Positions 62,468-64,000 of a stretch of 64,000 nt of DNA are shown piece after piece. Source of the DNA: Rhodohalobacter mucosus (lineage in GTDB: Bacteria; Bacteroidota; Rhodothermia; Balneolales; Balneolaceae); assembly GCF_003150675.1 (NCBI RefSeq), contig NZ_QGGB01000002.1, positions 454,125 through 518,124 of the forward strand. The letters are read 5' to 3'. A program made the position numbers and the translations under genes. Below the pieces are notes generated by a model. It was not told the origin of the DNA. It saw only the letters and a list, made by a program, of their open reading frames with translations, and searched no databases. How positions within the stretch are numbered: position 1 is the first letter of the stretch; each line of letters starts with the position of its first letter.

Positions 62468-63838
62468 ATGAACAAACTTTTAAATCAGATTTTTGGGTTT
62501 CAAGAGCCTGTAGATCAAAAATTTTATTTTACTGTTGGCTTGTCACTCATGCTTGGCAAATACCTTGTAGATATGTTTGTCATATATATGGTTGCAGGCA
62601 TTTTCTGGACACCGATTGATTACTTAATTCCTCTTCTTGAAGTTCGAGCTGATAAAATTTCGGAGTTCCCGCTTTGGTTTTATTTCACTTTTATTATTTG
62701 GACTCTACCTTTTATTTGGGTAGGTGTTAGCATGACTTATCGAAGGGCTATTGACGCAGGTAAATCACCATGGTATGTTTTGGGATTTTTTCTGCCGGTA
62801 CTGAACTACTTAGTCATGCTGTGGTTATGCATTCAACCTTCCAAGCCAATTCAAACAGGAAAAACAGATCAAAAAAATACATCTTCAGAGGATCGGTTTA
62901 AACATGCACTTATAGGTGTAATAGCAAGTATTATTGCCGGTATTGCTGTTATTCTGATAGCTGTTTTCATATTTGACAGTTACGGTTTATCTGTATTCGT
63001 TCTTGTACCGTTTTTGATAGGCTTGATTGCAACCTATTTGTTTAATGCAAAAGGAATTCGAAGTCTTAAAGAATCCAATTGGGTTGCGTTTATTGCATTG
63101 GGAATTCTCAGTGGATCAGTAATACTATTTTCTCTTGAAGGCCTTATTTGTGTAGCTATGGCTCTTCCTCTAGCGATTCCTATAGTTTTTTTAGGCGCTG
63201 TTCTGGGGAGAAAAATTGCGACAAATCGTGTCTCATATTTACAAGGTGGTTTACCAATTCTGATTTTATTCCCTGCCTTTTTAGCGTTTGATTCAATTTC
63301 TCCCCAATCATCAACATTTTCGGTCACAACCTCTGTTGAGATTTCTGCTGATATTAATAAAGTTTGGGATAACGTGATTGAATTCAATGAAATTGAACAA
63401 GATCCAGAGTGGTTTTTCAAACTTGGCATCGCTTATCCCGTTCGAGCAACCATTGAAGGACAAGGTGTCGGGGCAATTCGTTATTGTGAATTCTCAACTG
63501 GCCCGTTTGTAGAACCTATTACTGTTTGGAATGAACCAGTCCACCTTGCATTTGATGTCATTGAGCAACCTGCTTCCCTACAAGAACTGAGTTTCTATGA
63601 TAATGTGAACGCGCCGCACATTCATGATTTTTTTCGATCTACAAATGGAGAGTTCAGATTGACCTCAGTTGACAATAATAAAACATTACTCGAAGGCACA
63701 ACATGGTATAAGATGGAAATTTATCCACACTTTTATTGGCGCCCTATTTCAGAATGGTTGGTCGGAAAAATACATGAAAGAGTTTTGAAACAGATTGCAT
63801 TTCAATCCGAAAATCCGTGGCATAACAATGCAAATTAA
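62468..63838 (+). CDS. Cassette 7 membrane protein, DUF805-like N-terminus plus SRPBCC-like C-terminus
   Basis: 456 residues. Helices 1-4 with the DUF805-like pattern (VGVSMTYRRAIDAGKSPWYVLGFFLPVLNYLVMLWL), four to five further helices (about 140-280), then a soluble 160-residue domain beginning FSVTTSVEISADINKVWDNVIEFNEI, a START/SRPBCC-like fold. This three-part architecture is not one I know. The last codons (HNNAN and stop) are supplied by attC 7. At 456 residues it is long for a cassette protein. Confidence 0.6.
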   Translation: MNKLLNQIFGFQEPVDQKFYFTVGLSLMLGKYLVDMFVIYMVAGIFWTPIDYLIPLLEVRADKISEFPLWFYFTFIIWTLPFIWVGVSMTYRRAIDAGKSPWYVLGFFLPVLNYLVMLWLCIQPSKPIQTGKTDQKNTSSEDRFKHALIGVIASIIAGIAVILIAVFIFDSYGLSVFVLVPFLIGLIATYLFNAKGIRSLKESNWVAFIALGILSGSVILFSLEGLICVAMALPLAIPIVFLGAVLGRKIATNRVSYLQGGLPILILFPAFLAFDSISPQSSTFSVTTSVEISADINKVWDNVIEFNEIEQDPEWFFKLGIAYPVRATIEGQGVGAIRYCEFSTGPFVEPITVWNEPVHLAFDVIEQPASLQELSFYDNVNAPHIHDFFRSTNGEFRLTSVDNNKTLLEGTTWYKMEIYPHFYWRPISEWLVGKIHERVLKQIAFQSENPWHNNAN

Positions 63839-63910
63839 GCGGACACGTTTGCGTTTAGTAGCTTACATTCAAGTACTTAGCCGTGCCGCTTATTTGCCAA
63901 ACCGTTATAA
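63820..63910 (+). other. attC site 7
   Basis: R'' GCATAAC (63820-63826), L'' GCAAATTAAGCGG (63830-63842), L' CCGCTTATTTGC (63886-63897), R' GTTATAA (63904-63910). Length 91. L boxes are identical to those of attC 4. Confidence 0.92.
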
Positions 63911-63957
63911 ATCAAGAACTCAACATTCTTACATAAACAGATGACCTACGCCCTTAG

Positions 63958-64000
63958 ATGAATCAAAAATACTCCTTCTGCTGCGCAATTTTTTTAACAA
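63958..64000 (+). CDS. Start of a cassette 8 ORF, cut by the window end
   Basis: ATG at 63958 reads MNQKYSFCCAIFLT and remains open to the edge; the hydrophobic start could be a signal peptide. Located 53 bases after the last cassette boundary. Too short to identify. Confidence 0.35.
   Translation, partial: MNQKYSFCCAIFLT

Larger units (their letters stand above)
54181..64000. mobile_element. Chromosomal integron with at least seven gene cassettes
   Basis: IntI (minus strand), a 195-base promoter/attI region, then cassettes with boundaries at about 55331, 57758, 58585, 59328, 60899, 61640, 62441 and 63905; the array runs past the window end. Each cassette starts TTRRRY-like, and its own R'' box near the end is the reverse complement of that start: cassette 2 TTATACCGCAT, cassette 3 TTATACGTT, cassette 4 TTAGCCTC, cassette 5 TTAAGGC, cassette 6 TTATTTG, cassette 7 TTATGCC. 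The cassettes are clearly more AT-rich than the flanking chromosome, except cassette 5. Confidence 0.93.

Noticed and set aside
54181..64000. CRISPR array as explanation for the repeated 90-130 base elements
   Set aside because: The elements are not equal-length repeats with unique spacers; they are attC sites with L/R boxes and variable centres.

Overview
The window looks like a chromosomal segment of a Bacteroidota/Balneolota-type bacterium (Balneola- or Rhodothermus-like). The evidence is a SusC/SusD pair, Sec-type clade II NosZ, many lipoprotein exporters and peptidases, weak Shine-Dalgarno signals, and GpsA-free 'arg' genes of the Thermus-like OTC subtype. This assignment is an inference from gene content; no rRNA is present.

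Layout. 1-5 kb: 3' end of acetate kinase, a PSMA-like M28 peptidase, SerA, a formylglycine-enzyme-fold lipoprotein and a DksA-like protein. 5-10 kb: SusD/SusC nutrient uptake pair with two LacI-type palindromes upstream. 10-16.5 kb: arginine biosynthesis (argF, argG, an S9 peptidase, argH, all minus strand), headed by what reads as a complete ribosome-mediated attenuator: a 20-codon leader peptide with four consecutive Arg codons, an antiterminator and a terminator in front of argF. 16.5-20.4 kb: HsdR-N nuclease-like protein, Xaa-Pro aminopeptidase, DUF308-like membrane protein, TPR protein.

20.4-36.3 kb is an anaerobic nitrogen-oxide region, all minus strand: hemN, two Rrf2 regulators with three-Cys clusters, heme A synthase, nosY-nosF-nosD-nosL, clade II nosZ, a cytochrome c, Ric/YtfE, azurin, SCO, a formylglycine-enzyme-fold protein and NirK. 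No NO reductase is present. A shared near-palindromic motif AAGAGT-N4-TRTCTT lies upstream of five transcription units: rrf2/hemN, cytochrome c/nosZ, the Cys-rich protein/nirK operon, a divergent 602-aa TIM-barrel-like gene, and the distant copper receptor operon at 49.7 kb. I infer an NO-responsive Rrf2 (NsrR-like) regulon. 39.6-46.6 kb: an RND/MFP/TolC efflux operon with a PII-like small protein and an ArsR-rhodanese regulator that has two palindromic operators. 46.8-49.7 kb: an OprC/NosA-type copper TonB receptor and a Cys-rich small protein, presumably feeding copper to NirK, NosZ, azurin and oxidases.

54.2-64.0 kb is a chromosomal integron: integrase IntI on the minus strand, a probable attI junction, then at least seven gene cassettes, each delimited by an attC site. 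The assignment is internally tested: the start of every cassette (TTRRRY...) is the reverse complement of that cassette's own R'' box over 8-12 bases. Cassette contents: (1) a large cassette with SRPBCC, lactonase-like metallo-hydrolase and TetR genes in reverse orientation; (2) and (3) small unknown proteins plus two orphan half-attC sites; (4) a two-gene CBASS-type anti-phage unit (CD-NTase plus SLATT two-TM effector); (5) a GC-rich cassette with no convincing gene; (6) a HigB/HigA-like toxin-antitoxin pair with its own operator; (7) a membrane DUF805-like/SRPBCC protein; (8) a cassette cut by the window end. The cassettes are AT-rich compared with the rest of the window, as expected for imported genes.
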